Assembly: GCA_036897485.1 (NCBI GenBank)
Contig: JAYMTF010000346.1
Location: forward strand, 1-39,052
Direction: 5' to 3'
From: Pelargonium nanum
Lineage: Eukaryota > Streptophyta > Magnoliopsida > Geraniales > Geraniaceae
Length of the DNA stretch: 39,052 nt
Positions 36,161 to 39,052 of this stretch are shown in pieces (within the stretch, counting starts at the first letter, position 1; every line of letters starts with the position of its first letter). A model generated the notes under the pieces. That model was not told the DNA's origin. It worked only from the letters and a program-made list of their open reading frames with translations, and did not search any database. A program made the translations under genes and the position numbers.

Positions 36161-37420
36161 GATTTGGTTCTTTGTTGGAAGGGAGGGGTTGCCCACAAAA
36201 GTAGGGTTCTTTGTCTTAAAAAAGAGACATGGATGCTAATTTTAGGAGGAGGTTGGATAATTTTGAAAAACTACAGGGCATCCATAAAATTAGGACACTT
36301 GTGCCAAATATGTATGTCATGTATTACTTCATTGATAAAAAATGCATGAACAAAATTAGACATTAGCAATGGTGTAGACATTAGCTACTACTCAATTAGT
36401 TTGCATGTAATTTAACTTCATCATTTGCTTTTTCACAAATTGAGATGACGTTTCGAATGTCACGTGTCATCTTATTATTTCAATATTTAACTTCCTGAAT
36501 TTTCATGTATCATCAGTAATGGAAGATGATATTAAACCGTTTATCGAAAATAATCATAAACCTTTGTAATACTTAGGAGATAGTTCCAACGCACTCTATC
36601 ATGTAATATATATATACACACACAACCACACCCACATATAGGACTTGTAAACAACCATTTTAAGGCCAACCTTAACTTTCTTTTTCTTGATTGTCTTTAT
36701 AAATGAGTGAATGATCAGTTCGTTAGCCAATATATTTTTATTCTAAATCCTGGTTCTACACAAAATCATTCTATCAATGAAAGATTAAATGTGCGAGAAC
36801 AAGTTTAAGTTTTTAAGCCATATATAATAACGTTATAATTTTGTTAAATAAAAAAATAAAATGACAAAAAAATTGCATACTTAAGAAGACGTCCCAAATT
36901 TAAAAACTGACAGTACCTTTATTGCAACTCAGTACCTTAAAGTATGCCAAGAGTATTACTATTTTTTTTTTTGTATCATCAGAGATTATAAAAACATCTT
37001 ATTGAAAAACAATTGTTTTAATTAGCTTCATCAAAAAAAGATTTTATTGTCTAAAAATTCCTTAACCACTATGAAATACAAACTTTCATGCAAATTGCAC
37101 TATGAAATTTTGCACTATTAACTTTATAGTAATAGAAAAAATTGCAAAAACACAAGAAATTCCAAATCTTGAAATCATCAGAAACTAATCAAGTTGTATA
37201 TAATTCGTAAACATTACAAGCCAAAAGTAGAACCGAGTAATTCTATTTTTCTTCCCTATAAAAATACATGGGTATATATATGTATTCTATATGTGCTATC
37301 ACATTATATACTCATGAAATTCATCCATATTTTTTTTATAGGCAACGGAACAGTAAGCCTACGTAGACCCGTGTTTCTCACCCCTAGTGAGGGCGTCACC
37401 CTGTTAGTTTGTAATCTTTA
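36161..37420. other. AT-rich spacer between the two inhibitor-like genes
   Basis: No supported gene. A short (TA)n/(CA)n run sits near 36607-36625. The right end (about 37320-37420) is less AT-rich and should be the 3' untranslated region of the next gene leftward. Confidence 0.6.
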
Positions 37421-38041
37421 TCAATGGATGGTGTTTGCAAGTGCCATGCAAATGTTGGTCATCTTGTACAGCTTCTCCGCCTCCAACTTGGGCACCTCCA
37501 CCGCCGGCCCGAACGACTCGTCACAAGTCTTGTAACTGTTCACCGCCGATTCGATCCCGCTCTTCACCTTCCCAACATCATTTTCTTTGATCAGTGCCTC
37601 TTTCGCGCTTATCAGATCGTTCGCCGCAAGAACGAACATCTTCCCGCACTTACCGAACAAAGTATAAATCCGATGGTTCTTGCCGTAAAATTGGGACGAA
37701 ACACTGATCGCCTGAGTATAGAACTCCATGCTCATTTTCTTGGTAACCTCGATTTCTTTTCTCAGAATCGCCTTGTTCGTGATGCTCGCGTCCGGGTGGT
37801 CCTCGCCGGTGTAGACAAAGTAGCTCTGGAGGCAGAGCTCCGGCTCCGGGGTCTGCTTGCAGATTTCTTTGAGTTTTGGGTCGATTTTGGGATCGGCCAT
37901 GAAAGATTCGCCTGGCTCGGGTTGGGGTTGGGTTTGTTGCTGAGCTAGACGTTCGAGTCGAGCCAGCGAGGAAGACCAGGAAGAAGATAGAGTGAGGAGT
38001 GCGAGGGAGACGAGGAGGATGTGATTGTTCTTGGTTTCCAT
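37421..38041 (-). CDS. Secreted invertase/pectin methylesterase inhibitor-like protein 2
   Basis: Tandem paralogue of the gene at 35456-36025, single exon, 206 residues. The signal peptide (about 1-27, ending SSLA) is followed by a Gln/Pro-rich spacer (33-43) missing from the first copy. The helical domain has Cys61, Cys70, Cys132, Cys173 and Cys198 at family spacing and ends NICMALANTIH against NICSALANSIH in copy 1. Codon use is more GC-rich than in copy 1. A TATA-like CATATATATG lies at 38271-38280. An out-of-frame ATG at 38096 overlaps the coding start. The target enzyme cannot be assigned. Confidence 0.85.
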   Translation of the reverse strand: METKNNHILLVSLALLTLSSSWSSSLARLERLAQQQTQPQPEPGESFMADPKIDPKLKEICKQTPEPELCLQSYFVYTGEDHPDASITNKAILRKEIEVTKKMSMEFYTQAISVSSQFYGKNHRIYTLFGKCGKMFVLAANDLISAKEALIKENDVGKVKSGIESAVNSYKTCDESFGPAVEVPKLEAEKLYKMTNICMALANTIH

Positions 38042-38289
38042 TTTCTTGATTTTGGATAGGTGGTGTTGGTGGTTGATGGAGGTGATTTAAGAACATGAGT
38101 GTTCCATTTTTGTCGTGTTTGTGGGGATTTTGTTTGTCGGAACGTACGAGTATGCGAAAATGTAGGGCTCTTGAGCTCTCGGTTTTGTTTCTTGAAATGT
38201 ACGAGTATGCTTGAAAACAGGACTAGCTGCCGAGAAGCCGCCGGTTCATTCCGTTCTCGCCGTCAAACCTCATATATATGGGTCAGTGG

Positions 38290-39052
38290 GTCACACCTCC
38301 ATGAGTGGACCAGATCTATCTTGCACCCATTTAGCATAGCTAGCTAGTCCAAGACACTAATGATACATGAAATCGATTTCATATACACACACAACGTACC
38401 TCACGTTGACTTATCGTCACTTTATGCATATACCTCGGCTATCATAAACTTGACACGCGTGAAATGGACATATACGTTTTCTCAAGAAAGAAAATGACTA
38501 AAAATTGCGCTAAAAAATTCACATCATGTTGATAAACAAGAAGAGCCCGGAAACATAAAAGCGTCAAAAATGTTGCCGCACACCTTGTGGTATATATACA
38601 TCCTATAGAATGTGGGGACGCGCCGAAATCACTTGTTTCATGGACACGCAACCTAAAAAACGCTAAGAGATACCAATGAGTCGAGAATGATCAATCAGTC
38701 TCCATAGCCATCCACCTCGTATGAGGTTCCTACTACACACTATATCAAATCGCAGCCAAAAGTTATATTGGACCATTCGCCTTGCTCCCTCAAGAAGTGT
38801 GGGCTCCTACCTCATGTTGTGGGGGAGAGTCACTATTGATAGTAAAATACAAGGCATGAGCGTGTAAAGAAGCACTTAAAAAGCTCATCGCCTTATCAGT
38901 GTAATAATTAAATAAAAATAATTATTTAATATGTTTGTTAGATCACTTTTTAGAGAAACTAACAACAATGAAGATTAAAAATAAATATTTTTTATATTTT
39001 TTATATTTTATTTTTTATGAATTTTCAAGTTCGATTATATATTATGTATATA
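38290..39052. other. Distal upstream region, no gene seen
   Basis: Upstream of inhibitor-like gene 2. Only short chance frames are present, and the last 150 bases are almost pure A/T. Nothing else is recognised. Confidence 0.6.

Overview
This is nuclear DNA of a flowering plant, almost certainly a eudicot. Genes carry several GT-AG introns, intergenic DNA is AT-rich, and the proteins read as close relatives of known plant families. The presence of a CYCLOPS/IPD3 gene, which Arabidopsis and other Brassicaceae lack, points to a species able to form arbuscular mycorrhiza. I cannot name the genus from sequence alone.

Layout. 1-2465 (-): 5' half of a CWF19-like splicing factor, running off the left edge. 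3871-8.2 kb (-): Golgi putative pectin methyltransferase of the PMT20/PMT21 (ERD3) type with a long leader intron. 8.45-13.1 kb: gene-free, with decayed repeats and a SINE-like sequence. 13134-16333 (-): RPA1 of the C/E group with two C-terminal zinc knuckles. It fires divergently from 16767-20644 (+), a small plant membrane protein of unknown function. 21526-25739 (-): CYCLOPS/IPD3 with eleven coding exons. 28551-32452 (-): plastid protease subunit CLPP4, whose large intron holds a broken Ty3/gypsy fossil. A short divergent promoter separates it from 33717-35163 (+), ribosomal protein L13. 35456-36025 and 37421-38041 (-): a tandem pair of secreted invertase/pectin methylesterase inhibitor-like proteins.

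Most genes are unrelated housekeeping genes and do not form a pathway. The nearest to a system is CYCLOPS, the DNA-binding target of the calcium/calmodulin kinase CCaMK in the common symbiosis pathway. Its two regulatory serine contexts, basic segment and terminal coiled coil are all intact. From memory of the Arabidopsis map, PMT21 and RPA1E are neighbours on chromosome 4, and CLPP4 and RPA1C are neighbours on chromosome 5. This window holds one copy of each family in one run with CYCLOPS between them, so it looks like the unduplicated ancestral block from which Arabidopsis lost CYCLOPS.

Exon borders were placed by hand from splice dinucleotides, phase continuity and remembered family sequences. 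All coding totals given below close in frame. Transcript ends, leader introns and promoters are inferred.
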